NCBI RefSeq assembly: GCF_014284305.1
Contig: NZ_JACOFW010000003.1
Span: forward strand, 210,476-274,475
Length of the DNA stretch: 64,000 nucleotides
Origin: Affinundibacterium seohonense
GTDB taxonomy: Bacteria; Pseudomonadota; Gammaproteobacteria; Burkholderiales; Burkholderiaceae_D
Direction: 5' to 3'
In this document: positions 45,820 through 54,840 of the stretch, in pieces
Position numbering within the stretch: position 1 is the first letter of the stretch
Layout: each line of letters begins with the position of its first letter
The notes under the pieces: model-generated
Database searches by the model: none
The model's input: only the letters and a program-made list of their open reading frames with translations
What the model was told of the DNA's origin: nothing
Translations under genes and position numbers: made by a program

Positions 45820-47154
45820 TCAAATAGTCAAAGGGTAAGCTTGCTTGATTCCAAAAACATGCAATGCGCCAGTTCCACCTGCGAAGTAATCGCTGAATTC
45901 GCCGCACTCGAGAGTCGGTAGCGGCACAGTCAGCACTGCAACATTGTCCACATTCAGCTCATTAAAGCTGGCTGCGTTGTAATTGGGATCGTTTCCCTTG
46001 GCGGGATTATTCACTTGAGCTAATTGAGAATGCGCGGCATATTGTGTGCATCCGTCCAAAGAATGGTAGCTGGCATAGAGTGATTGCACCCCGTTGACAT
46101 CTCCCTGCTGCGGCGTGGAACTTTCATCATAGGCACACCAACCGTCAACATTAAACACAAAGCCATTATGACCAGCGACCACGCATTGTTGCACAATCGC
46201 AGAACCGCTCGACGGTATTAAGTGGATGTGCACCAAGTCGCTAGCATCGCTAACATTTGAGGGACATTCACGACTCATCGTCTTACGTAAGCGCGCATCA
46301 TCATGATCTAGGCAAATTTCCAATCCAAAATCAACATAGGCTGGAACATTATCCTCACCATAATTCTGTCGGAAAATGGCAAGGGGATCGTAAGGAGCTT
46401 TTTTTACATCACCATCAGATAAATCAATATGGGGATAGCCAACCATTTCTTCAGTAATCACATTTTGATTATTCGTTTCAAACAAGACGAAATCAATTGG
46501 GGAAAGGAAATATTTCTCGGAAGTCATTTTGTTAAATGTCTCAGATTTGCCCTGTATTTGCAAATCGATATTACTGAATATCAGAGCCCGATCACGCACT
46601 TCCACTGCGGGGTTTACCCGCAAATCGGCAATAGTCTCATTCAAAATCTGTTCAGTAATACTGCGTGCGTTTCCAAACTCCGCCTGCGCATTAAAAGCCA
46701 AACTTTCCACCAGTCTCTTACGCATTTGTACTGATGGCGATGCAAATACTGCATCGATATTCGCGACTTTGGCACTGATCATGGTGCCAAAAACAAAAGT
46801 CCAATTTGGGTATTCCTCGGCATTAAAAGTCTCAGCTAATAGCGCTAAGGCTCTTACCGCCGGATCATCTTCTTCACTTTGATAAACGTACGCGCCAAGC
46901 GGACCATGAAAATAAAATTCAGGTGCCATAAAAATATTATTGACGAGCTGCGTATCATTGGCTGGCAATGCTTTTTTGGCAGTATCGACTGCATTTTTTA
47001 GAATGCTGATACGTGCCCGCAAATCCTGCTCCAAGTCGTCTGCCCCTAAATAATTCCCGACCAAATATTTTGACAGTATCAATTTATCTTGGCTAGGTCC
47101 GGTTGGAATGGCATAACCTATGAAGCGGCATTGAGAAAAATAATTTGTTGGCAT
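45820..47154 (-). CDS. Nitrilase-superfamily (C-N hydrolase-like) enzyme in RiPP cluster
   Basis: 444 residues, larger than a typical 260-320-residue nitrilase. The putative triad is Glu79 (FMAPEFYF), Lys214 (SEKYFLSPID) and Cys281 (GLEICLDHDDARLRK), the order and spacing expected of the superfamily. Substrate unknown; nitrilase-fold enzymes cleave or form amides. It lies 88 bp upstream of the repeat-peptide gene and 40 bp downstream of the pseudokinase gene on the same strand, so it may tailor or trim the peptide or make a small-molecule adduct. A non-catalytic role cannot be excluded because the family match is remote. Confidence 0.65.
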   Translation of the reverse strand: MPTNYFSQCRFIGYAIPTGPSQDKLILSKYLVGNYLGADDLEQDLRARISILKNAVDTAKKALPANDTQLVNNIFMAPEFYFHGPLGAYVYQSEEDDPAVRALALLAETFNAEEYPNWTFVFGTMISAKVANIDAVFASPSVQMRKRLVESLAFNAQAEFGNARSITEQILNETIADLRVNPAVEVRDRALIFSNIDLQIQGKSETFNKMTSEKYFLSPIDFVLFETNNQNVITEEMVGYPHIDLSDGDVKKAPYDPLAIFRQNYGEDNVPAYVDFGLEICLDHDDARLRKTMSRECPSNVSDASDLVHIHLIPSSGSAIVQQCVVAGHNGFVFNVDGWCAYDESSTPQQGDVNGVQSLYASYHSLDGCTQYAAHSQLAQVNNPAKGNDPNYNAASFNELNVDNVAVLTVPLPTLECGEFSDYFAGGTGALHVFGIKQAYPLTI

Positions 47155-47194
47155 AGTCGTTTATCGAGTTCAATTATCCAATTTATTCACAATT

Positions 47195-49387
47195 TTATTT
47201 TTGCGTACTCTTCGAATCCTCATATTGAGGATCTTTACGCAATTTAACTAAAAATGGTTCCGCATTTACTTGCGCCTCTGTAATACCCAAGCTCTTCGAT
47301 TTCTGAATGGCCTCTAACGCATCACCTCGTTTCCCTATTTGCTCAAATACGCGCGCCGCAAGCAAGTGCACATTTGGATTGCCAGCATTGAGCTTCAATG
47401 CACGCTCAATCAGGCTTAGCGCTTTCGCTTGATGTCCCAAAGAGGCTTCAAATGTCGCTAATTGCGCGATGAACCAGCCATCGTTTGGACGACGGTTAAT
47501 TCTGATCTCTAGCAATTCCCGTGCCTTCTCATAAGCCAGGCGAGCCTCATCGACTCTGGAGCCAATTTGATTTAAGGCATCTGCTAAATAAGCCCAATTT
47601 TCATATTCCTGAGGATTTGCATCAACCGCTTTTTCAAGTGCGATCACAGCAGATGCATACTCGCCACGAGAATATTTAATTTGCCCTAGGCTCTTATACA
47701 ACAGGGCATCAGAGCGGATCTGTAATCCCTGTTGCAAAACTTGTAGCGATTCATCTGTCCGTCCTTGCGCTTCTAAGGCATTGGTCAAGAAAATATAGGA
47801 AAGGATCACATCTGGATTATGGAGAATATTTGCCCGAAAGAGTTGCTCTGCGATTGAAAATTGCGCTTGATTTAGATAGACAATCCCCTTTAAATTCAGA
47901 ATCAACCAATCATTCGGAAACAACTTTAATGCGGCGTCGGCAGTACGGATCGCGTCTTCATATTTACGCGACAGCAAAAAAATGCGTAATTCGGTTTGCC
48001 AAACTAATAAACTATTTGGCTCCATTTTTTTTGCACGAGCAACTGCTGTCATTGCCAAATCAAACTGCTGATGCGGATCCAAAGACAAGGCATGAGCCAC
48101 CTGCGTCAATGCTAAGTCGGGGTTTAATTGCAAAGCCCGTTGAGAACTTGCCAAAGCTTTCTCGCGCCAGACTTCATCACGACTACTACTACGGAAGCGA
48201 TAGTTATAAACCATAGAAAGCCCCGCCACTGCGCGTGCATTATTCGAATCGCGTTCCAATACCGTATTAAAGTGTGTTGTCGCCTTATCCAACATACCTG
48301 GTTTGTCATACATAGCCAGCGCTTGCATGCCTTGCTCTAACTCGCGCGACTCAGAATAAGGCTTAAACATTTTGACGATATGGGTCCAGTTAGGCTTGGC
48401 CTGCCAAATCACAATCGCTCCCACACTCAACAAAAAGAAACAGGCAATGCTTAGTAGATATCGACGTCGACGCGCGGCACTAACGAGCTGAGTCTGCAGG
48501 GCTTTTATGTTGAGATCACTGGCACTACCAGAGTTAAGCTCACTCACAGTCAACTTTTTGCATTCTTCTTGTACCTGCTGCAAACGCAGTCTTTTGGAGG
48601 CATCAACTATGGTCATCGCCAGAATTAAACTGCGAACCTCTGGCGACAATTTTTCTGGCCATTCCCATTGCGTGGATGCAGCTTGCGCTTGCGCCGCCAC
48701 TAAGGCGATGCCTCTCAAATGCACGTAAGGTGTATGCCCAAGCAACATTTCATACAAGACCGTCCCTAACGCAAAGACATCACTGGCAGGCGTCGGTGTG
48801 GTTTCCACAAACCGCTCTGGCGCTAAGTAGGCAATACTGTCATGTGTGTCGATCTCTGCCACATTACTCACGGCATGTGGATTAAAGTGCGAAGTCGCAC
48901 CCACATTAAGAATACGAATCCGCCCGGCCACATCAACGATGAGATTTGCAGGCTTGAGATCGCCGTGCAGTAAACCGGCAGCATGGGCTTCGAGCATGGC
49001 TGTCGCGATTTGCTTGATATGGACTAGAGCGAGATTTTCTTGCCCCTGATGCTCGTCTATCCAAGCAGATAAACCCTTGCCTTGAACAGCTTCCATCACG
49101 ATATAGAGTTTGCTATCGACTTCTTCTAAAGCATGAATTTTGACAAAAGCAGAATGCGTTAAGGCAGCCACTTTGCGCGCTTGCGCCAATACGACATCAA
49201 AGTCTTTACCAAGATGATGCAACTGTTTGATCACGACCAGTCGATGTAACTTTGTATCCCAAGCCTCATAGACGGGCGACAAAGAATTCGTGTCGAGACA
49301 ACGACGGATTTCATAGTGCATGAAATCTGCAGGCTCGGTTAGCGCCTGGCTTGGCGATAAATTGATGTTCGTTGGAATCGAGCTCAT
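47195..49387 (-). CDS. TPR-containing Ser/Thr kinase paralogue, predicted pseudokinase
   Basis: 730 residues, with the same architecture as the kinase at 39458: kinase domain, one transmembrane helix (near 310-330), then TPRs. The glycine loop is lost (RRCLDTNSLSPVY in place of GEGGFGHV) and the metal-binding DFG is NVG (Asn161), although Lys54 and Asp143 in HGDLKPANL remain. ATP hydrolysis should be poor or absent, so it may act as a scaffold or regulator, perhaps pairing with the active kinase. It is the first gene of the minus-strand operon leading to the nitrilase, peptide and modification genes. Confidence 0.85.
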   Translation of the reverse strand: MSSIPTNINLSPSQALTEPADFMHYEIRRCLDTNSLSPVYEAWDTKLHRLVVIKQLHHLGKDFDVVLAQARKVAALTHSAFVKIHALEEVDSKLYIVMEAVQGKGLSAWIDEHQGQENLALVHIKQIATAMLEAHAAGLLHGDLKPANLIVDVAGRIRILNVGATSHFNPHAVSNVAEIDTHDSIAYLAPERFVETTPTPASDVFALGTVLYEMLLGHTPYVHLRGIALVAAQAQAASTQWEWPEKLSPEVRSLILAMTIVDASKRLRLQQVQEECKKLTVSELNSGSASDLNIKALQTQLVSAARRRRYLLSIACFFLLSVGAIVIWQAKPNWTHIVKMFKPYSESRELEQGMQALAMYDKPGMLDKATTHFNTVLERDSNNARAVAGLSMVYNYRFRSSSRDEVWREKALASSQRALQLNPDLALTQVAHALSLDPHQQFDLAMTAVARAKKMEPNSLLVWQTELRIFLLSRKYEDAIRTADAALKLFPNDWLILNLKGIVYLNQAQFSIAEQLFRANILHNPDVILSYIFLTNALEAQGRTDESLQVLQQGLQIRSDALLYKSLGQIKYSRGEYASAVIALEKAVDANPQEYENWAYLADALNQIGSRVDEARLAYEKARELLEIRINRRPNDGWFIAQLATFEASLGHQAKALSLIERALKLNAGNPNVHLLAARVFEQIGKRGDALEAIQKSKSLGITEAQVNAEPFLVKLRKDPQYEDSKSTQK

Positions 49388-49770
49388 TAGTAGTTAGTGA
49401 CGCGCAAATGTCGTTGATTGTTGTTTTGAATCAATTTTCGACTTTACCATTAAAGTGGTCTTTGATTCATACAGAAATGCCACGTTTTACATGTCAAGTG
49501 TGTTTTTTACAAATTAATTTTTTTATATTGACATGTAAGCACTTCAACGAAGACCTTTTTAAGCAGCTTGACCCAAGCAATTTCTAAACTGCACTGCAGC
49601 TTCCTATGAATTTTCTACACGAAGCCAGCCCTGCACCATGAAAAGCACAGCGACTTCACCTATAATGCTGGCAAATCAAAGACTTACTCAACGACTTTCG
49701 ATCCATCGTAGTCGTTCATTAAGTCATCGTATGAATTAGTAACCGAACTCTTCTTTCTTTTAAGTCTCCC
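49388..49770. promoter_or_regulatory. Divergent promoter region with inverted repeat TTACATGTCAA
   Basis: No gene. TTACATGTCAA at 49487-49497 and its exact reverse complement TTGACATGTAA at 49528-49538 are 41 bp apart centre to centre, about four helical turns, with an AT-rich middle. It is a good candidate operator for the cluster operon starting at 49387. A clear sigma-54 site for that operon was not found here. Confidence 0.45.
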
Positions 49771-50652
49771 ATGCAATCTGCCGCTACACCTTACGTCAAT
49801 ATTTCCGCCTATAAATTCATTACCTTTAATGACACTGAAGAAAAACGTCCTGAGTTTATCGCCAAGTGCCAAGAACTGAACTTGAAAGGCACGGTGCTAT
49901 TGACACCTGAGGGCATCAATATGTTTTTAGCAGGCCTACGCCATGAGATTGATGCCTACATGGATTGGTTGCATAGCGACGCGCGCTTTGCGGATGTGGT
50001 TGCCAAAGAAAGTTTTTCTGATCGCCAGCCTTTTACCAAATTGCTAGTGAAATTGAAGCCAGAGATTATTACCATGCGCATGCCTTTGATTAAACCTGAA
50101 GACGGTCGCGCACCATTTGTCGAAGCGAAAACCTTGAAGCGTTGGTTGGATCAAGGTCATGACGACAACGGTAAGCCAGTCGTGATGGTCGATACCCGCA
50201 ATGATTTTGAAGTTGATGTCGGTAGCTTTGATAACACTATCGACTATCGGATTAGCAAGTTCACCGAATTCCCAGCCGTGATCGAGGCAAACCGCGATGC
50301 GCTCAATGATAAAACCGTGGTGACTTTTTGCACTGGCGGTATACGTTGCGAAAAGGCGGCGATCCACATGCAGAATGTGGGCTTTGAAAGTGTCTATCAA
50401 CTCGAAGGCGGCATTTTGAAATACTTCGAAGAAGTCGGTGGCGATCATTACCACGGCGATTGTTTTGTATTCGATTACCGTACGGCCCTAAATCCAAAAT
50501 TAGAAGCAACGGATACAACGCAATGCTATGCCTGCCGTGCCGTAGTCACACCGCGTGAGCAATTATCACCGTGGTACATCGAGGGCAAGTCCTGCCCGCA
50601 TTGTCAAAAAGCGACTCGTGACAGCGCTAGTAGCTCGCCACACGCCAACTAA
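49771..50652 (+). CDS. trhO: tRNA uridine(34) hydroxylase (rhodanese-domain TrhO/YceA)
   Basis: 293 residues: an N-terminal acylphosphatase-like domain (including [20 protein letters not shown]), then a rhodanese domain with the catalytic Cys in [12 protein letters not shown], and a C-terminal tail with two CxxC pairs (CYACR, CPHCQ) that may bind zinc. TrhO hydroxylates U34 of certain tRNAs using prephenate-linked or oxygen-dependent chemistry. Plus strand, divergent from the pseudokinase gene, and probably unrelated to the cluster. Confidence 0.92.
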   Translation: MQSAATPYVNISAYKFITFNDTEEKRPEFIAKCQELNLKGTVLLTPEGINMFLAGLRHEIDAYMDWLHSDARFADVVAKESFSDRQPFTKLLVKLKPEIITMRMPLIKPEDGRAPFVEAKTLKRWLDQGHDDNGKPVVMVDTRNDFEVDVGSFDNTIDYRISKFTEFPAVIEANRDALNDKTVVTFCTGGIRCEKAAIHMQNVGFESVYQLEGGILKYFEEVGGDHYHGDCFVFDYRTALNPKLEATDTTQCYACRAVVTPREQLSPWYIEGKSCPHCQKATRDSASSSPHAN

Positions 50653-50844
50653 CAAATTGATCTTTTTTACGATCGAAAGCTTGCTTGACTTGATGTCGGC
50701 AGGCTTTTTTTTCAATCTTACGTCTCGGCAAAGTATCAGCACTAGCGACCTTTCTCTATAAAATTTGCGCCTTTCGGTATTTTTTTATCGATTCGACCGA
50801 CTTCATCAATAATGGCGACTCATTTATTTGATGCCGAGGTAAGT

Positions 50845-51294
50845 ATGTCAGTCAGCTATCGTTTGTTCATCGCCCTCACTCTATTCCTTTCAATCTTTAC
50901 CAATACAACATTGACCCTTGCAGCGGAAAATGCAAACAATCCTGATTGCCCATCGTGTGGTGTATCTAGATCATCTGAGGCAATCTCTGGCGCAGGAAGT
51001 ATGGTGGTGCAAGGCTCCTTATTGGGTGTTACAGGCTCTGCAGAATTTGTAGTGGAAAGTAGCGTCGTGGTCGCCAGTGGCGTCGTCATCGTCATGAAAG
51101 GCGCATCGGATGCTGCCAGTGTGACTGTACAATTATCTGGTGAAGGCCTACGTCAACTTGGCTTAGTTAGCGGTGCCATTTTGCATGCAACGGCGGTCTC
51201 AACTGGCCACATCCTCATCTCAGCTGGCAAAATCATCGCCTTCATTCCTAACGAAATTGGCAAAGCTTTACTCCACCATGCTCGGGTGAAGTGA
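50845..51294 (+). CDS. Small secreted hypothetical protein
   Basis: 149 residues from the ATG at 50845, which has GAGG 6 bp upstream. Sec signal (cleavage near LTLAAE), then NPDCPSCG (a CxxC pair) and a long hydrophobic, Val/Ser/Gly-rich stretch that could form one or two membrane-embedded segments or a beta-rich domain. Family not recognised. Its stop overlaps the start of the next gene, so the pair works together. Confidence 0.7.
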   Translation: MSVSYRLFIALTLFLSIFTNTTLTLAAENANNPDCPSCGVSRSSEAISGAGSMVVQGSLLGVTGSAEFVVESSVVVASGVVIVMKGASDAASVTVQLSGEGLRQLGLVSGAILHATAVSTGHILISAGKIIAFIPNEIGKALLHHARVK

Positions 51295-52082
51295 TGCGAT
51301 GCTGCCTCATCACCATCGGTCTGTGCGCGGCATTTTGGACGCAGACAACATTCGCCGGACAAACTTGTGAAGAGAAACCAGTTAATCCACAACGAATCAT
51401 GCAAGGTTTTGAATTGGCGCGCAAAGTCAAACAGCAACTGGACGACGCTAAGGCAGAATTGGCAATCATTGCCCGAGCCGGACAAGATTTAACAAAATAT
51501 CATTTGCACTATTCCCATCTCGGCATCGTCCGCAGAGATGAAGATGGCCGTTGGATCGTAATGCATGAGTTGAATCAATGTGGCACCGCTAATTCTGATT
51601 TATTCAACGAAGGATTAGCGAATTTTTTTATGGATGACCCCTATCGTTTTGCATCCTTGCTCTTGATTCCCGCTGCCGATCTGCAAACGAAAATTCTAAA
51701 GACGCTCAACTCCCCCAGTCCGCGCCAACTACATGAAGCGCATTACAACATGGTGTCTTATCCCTACTCCACGCGATATCAAAATTCGAATCAATGGGCA
51801 TTGGAAATTCTTGCGGCAGCACTTGCGAATGATGTCGTGATTCAACAGCGTGAACAGGCGCAGGCCTGGCTAGCAATGATGGCTTATCAACCCAGTACTT
51901 TAGAAATCTCTATGCTAAGTCGTTTAGGCGGACGTATGTTTCGCGCCAATATTGCCTTTGACGACCATCCTATGGGAAAACGAATGGCGGGTAAAATTGA
52001 CACCGTGACGGTGGAATCGATAGATCATTTCTTGCAGCAGCGAGATGCGCAGTTACGGCGTATTACGGTCACGTATCCGTAA
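51294..52082 (+). CDS. DUF2145-family secreted protein
   Basis: 262 residues, ATG at 51294 overlapping the TGA of the gene upstream. Signal peptide ends at TTFAGQ. The blocks YSHLGIVRRDEDGRWIVMHE, LNQCGTANSDLFNEGLANFF and YPYSTRYQNSNQWALE are recognisable as DUF2145. The Cys, His and Asn in these blocks and the strand pattern look like a permuted NlpC/P60 or transglutaminase-type fold, which is my reading and is not established. Probably acts in the cell envelope with its neighbour. Confidence 0.75.
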   Translation: MRCCLITIGLCAAFWTQTTFAGQTCEEKPVNPQRIMQGFELARKVKQQLDDAKAELAIIARAGQDLTKYHLHYSHLGIVRRDEDGRWIVMHELNQCGTANSDLFNEGLANFFMDDPYRFASLLLIPAADLQTKILKTLNSPSPRQLHEAHYNMVSYPYSTRYQNSNQWALEILAAALANDVVIQQREQAQAWLAMMAYQPSTLEISMLSRLGGRMFRANIAFDDHPMGKRMAGKIDTVTVESIDHFLQQRDAQLRRITVTYP

Positions 52083-52182
52083 AGTGTACATGCCAATTGC
52101 ATTGTGATTATTCTGCTTTTTTTGATAAACTGATCATTCGTCAGCTGGTATTCACCTCGTATTTTTCTTTTACATCTTCTCT

Positions 52183-53064
52183 ATGTCCAGGTATTGCGGT
52201 CGCTTTGCTCCCTCGCCCACTGGCCCTCTACATATGGGATCGCTAGTCGCCGCGATGGCTAGTTATTTGGATGCCAAAGCCCATTTTGGGCGCTGGCTAT
52301 TACGCATCGAGGATCTGGATTTTGATCGCAACGTGGCAGGCGCAGATCTACACATTATCGCGTCCTTAAAACGTTGCGGCATGCGATGGGACGATGAGGT
52401 CGTGTGGCAAAGTCAGCGTACATCGAACTACCAGATTGCTTTGGAAAAATTAGGCGATCACGTCTTTCCATGCGCATGTTCACGCAAAGAAATCGCAGAC
52501 TCTCGCTTACGCGCCGGATTATCGGATCATCAAATTTATCCTGGCACCTGTCGTAACGGTATCGCGCAGGATAAGGCAGCGCGCGCCTATCGACTCAGAG
52601 TACCGTCTGGTGATGCTGCCATCTTTGAGTTTCAAGATCGTATCCTAGGTCGACAAAGCCAAGATCTGAGTCGTGAAGTCGGTGATTTTGTGTTGAAACG
52701 CGCGGACGGTTTTTGGGCTTACCAATTGGCGGTCGTGGTCGATGACGCCGCGCAAGGTGTCACCCACATTGTGCGTGGCGCAGATCTTTTAGACTCAAGC
52801 GCGAGACAAATTTATCTACAGCAGCTACTCGGTTTGACGACGCCGACCTATATGCATGTGCCGGTCGTGCTCAATGCTGAAGGTGAAAAACTTTCCAAAC
52901 AAACGGGTGCACTCGCATTTGATCGCGGTGATAACGATGTTTTGCAAGAAGCGCTATTACCTGCTGCGGCATTCCTAGAATTGCCATTAAACACTCGCCC
53001 TGACAATATTGACGATTTTTGGCTAGCTGCGACCACTGCATGGGCCGCAAAATTCAATCTGTGA
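52183..53064 (+). CDS. gluQ: Glutamyl-Q tRNA(Asp) synthetase
   Basis: 293 residues: a GluRS catalytic core without the anticodon-binding domain, as in GluQ-RS. HIGH-type motif GPLHMGSL, zinc-type cysteines (CACSRKEI...YPGTCR) and KMSKS-type KLSKQTG. Attaches glutamate to queuosine in tRNA-Asp. A terminator follows within 20 bp. Confidence 0.93.
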   Translation: MSRYCGRFAPSPTGPLHMGSLVAAMASYLDAKAHFGRWLLRIEDLDFDRNVAGADLHIIASLKRCGMRWDDEVVWQSQRTSNYQIALEKLGDHVFPCACSRKEIADSRLRAGLSDHQIYPGTCRNGIAQDKAARAYRLRVPSGDAAIFEFQDRILGRQSQDLSREVGDFVLKRADGFWAYQLAVVVDDAAQGVTHIVRGADLLDSSARQIYLQQLLGLTTPTYMHVPVVLNAEGEKLSKQTGALAFDRGDNDVLQEALLPAAAFLELPLNTRPDNIDDFWLAATTAWAAKFNL

Positions 53065-53081
53065 TTGCTCTCTCAAAAATC

Positions 53082-53118
53082 AAAAAAGCAGAAACCGACT
53101 AGGATTTCTGCTTTTTTT
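53082..53118. terminator. Bidirectional Rho-independent terminator
   Basis: AAAAAGCAGAAA / TTTCTGCTTTTT stem with flanking A- and T-runs between convergent gluQ (+) and the helicase gene (-). Confidence 0.88.
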
Positions 53119-53153
53119 ATGCGCCCAAAGGTGTTGCTTCTTGCAGACTATTT

Positions 53154-54611
53154 TTAAGTCGACTTTACAAGACCACCCAATAAAGCTGCTTTCTTTTGCG
53201 GCTTGCTTGGGTCAGCTTTAGTCGTTAAGTCTGGCTTGACTGACGCCTGACTTGCGCTTGGCTCATAAGGCTTAAGGAACCAAGGATCCACTTTTTCACG
53301 TGGCGCTTGATAACTACGAGCTGGCCGCTCGGCTGACTTGTCGTTAAAGCGATTAGGCGTACGTTCACTACGCTCAGCAAAAGAGCTGGTTTTCCGTTCG
53401 GTATGCAAAGACGTCGCGATAAAACCCGCCAACTGCAAACGCACGATCTTTTGCTTAATCAATTTTTCAATATCGACTAATAAGCGTTCATCTTTATCGG
53501 TATGCAAGGAAATTGCATCACCTTTCGCACCAGCTCGTCCAGTACGACCAATACGATGGACATAATCTTCGGCGTTGTAAGGCAGATCAAAGTTGATCAC
53601 ACACGGCATTTCTGAAATATCCAATCCACGCGCAGCGACATCCGTCGCCACCAAAATTTCGACTTCGCCACGCTTAAATGCCTCTAAGGCCGCCATGCGT
53701 TCTTGCTGAGATTTGTCACCGTGAATCGCGGTCGCTTTAATACCTTGCTTAACCAAATGCACAGCGACACGAGAAGCGCCGATTTTCGTGTTTGAAAATA
53801 CGATGACCTGCTTTAATCCACGTTCACGAATAATGAAAGCAACGGCATCGCGCTTTTCATCTTCCTGCACTTTATACAGAACTTGCGTCACATTTTCAGC
53901 TGTGGCATTACTACGCGCCACTTCGATGGTGACCGGATCGTTCAGAAAGCTTGCAGATAGTTTCTTGATCTCGGGTGAAAATGTCGCCGAGAACATTAGG
54001 TTTTGACGCTGCTTAGGCAACAAGTTGATGATGCGTTGCAGATCGGGTAAAAAACCCATATCGAGCATGCGATCAGCCTCGTCCATAATCAAAATTTGTG
54101 TTTGAGACAAATTCACCGACTTTTGCGCCACGTGGTCAAGCAAACGACCAGGCGTCGCAATAACGATCTCCACACCATTGCGCAATATGGCAGTTTGCGG
54201 AGCCATATCAACGCCACCAAATACGACTGTCGCACGTAAAGGCGTATGACGCGAATAGGCTTTGACGTTCTCTGCGACCTGATCCGCCAACTCGCGGGTT
54301 GGTGTCAATATCAAAGCACGAACTGGATGACGCGCCGGTGACGCACTGGTATTAGCATGCGCCATCAAAAGCTGAATGATCGGCAAAGAAAAACCAGCCG
54401 TCTTACCCGTCCCGGTTTGCGCGGCTCCCATGACATCTCGACCTTGCAAGACAACAGGGATTGCCTGTGCCTGAATTGGCGTCGGATGCACATAACCCTG
54501 ATCATTCAGTGCGCGCAAAATTTCTGGCGCCAAGCCAAAAGAATCAAATCGAAGAGTATCAGCAGCCAGTTCGGCAATCGTTGGAACAGAGGTTTCGGTC
54601 ATGTTATGCAT
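53154..54611 (-). CDS. DEAD-box RNA helicase, RhlE-like
   Basis: 485 residues; start at 54611 is supported by GGGAGG 6 bp upstream. Q motif, AQTGTGKT, PTRELADQ, DEADRMLDMGF, SAT, ARGLDI and HRIGRTGR are all present. The C-terminal 90 residues are basic and low complexity (including RSYQAPREKVDPWFLK), as in RhlE-type proteins. Unwinds RNA in ribosome assembly or mRNA decay. Confidence 0.93.
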   Translation of the reverse strand: MHNMTETSVPTIAELAADTLRFDSFGLAPEILRALNDQGYVHPTPIQAQAIPVVLQGRDVMGAAQTGTGKTAGFSLPIIQLLMAHANTSASPARHPVRALILTPTRELADQVAENVKAYSRHTPLRATVVFGGVDMAPQTAILRNGVEIVIATPGRLLDHVAQKSVNLSQTQILIMDEADRMLDMGFLPDLQRIINLLPKQRQNLMFSATFSPEIKKLSASFLNDPVTIEVARSNATAENVTQVLYKVQEDEKRDAVAFIIRERGLKQVIVFSNTKIGASRVAVHLVKQGIKATAIHGDKSQQERMAALEAFKRGEVEILVATDVAARGLDISEMPCVINFDLPYNAEDYVHRIGRTGRAGAKGDAISLHTDKDERLLVDIEKLIKQKIVRLQLAGFIATSLHTERKTSSFAERSERTPNRFNDKSAERPARSYQAPREKVDPWFLKPYEPSASQASVKPDLTTKADPSKPQKKAALLGGLVKST

Positions 54612-54798
54612 AGTGTGCCTCCCGCGGGTCTAACACTGCATCAAAGGTGGAAATTTGTGATGTTGCGTCAGCAAAGAGTAAGGCGTGGAAGAAATTCAAC
54701 AGGGCGCATTATAACACCATGCATGTCCAGAACTATTTTTCGATCATAATTATCAAAAAACCTACTCCAAAAAATATCTAGCTGAATAAACACTTAGT

Positions 54799-54823
54799 GT
54801 GGGATCTACCCAAGGGATCCCAC
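54799..54823 (-). terminator. Hairpin downstream of racemase gene (weak terminator)
   Basis: GTGGGATC-N9-GATCCCAC forms an 8-bp stem about 20 bp beyond the racemase stop. There is no clear T-run, so it may be a Rho-dependent or processing hairpin. Confidence 0.35.
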
Positions 54824-54840
54824 ATGAGGTCGAGAACTTT

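Noticed and set aside
45353..45921. Other long open frames on both strands over the repeat-peptide gene
   Set aside because: They exist because the 45-bp repeats keep all frames open; ribosome site, start and neighbours support only the 45731-45375 frame.
49625..49640. Sigma-54-like site upstream of the pseudokinase gene
   Set aside because: Only the GG/GC spacing fits; flanking bases do not match the consensus.
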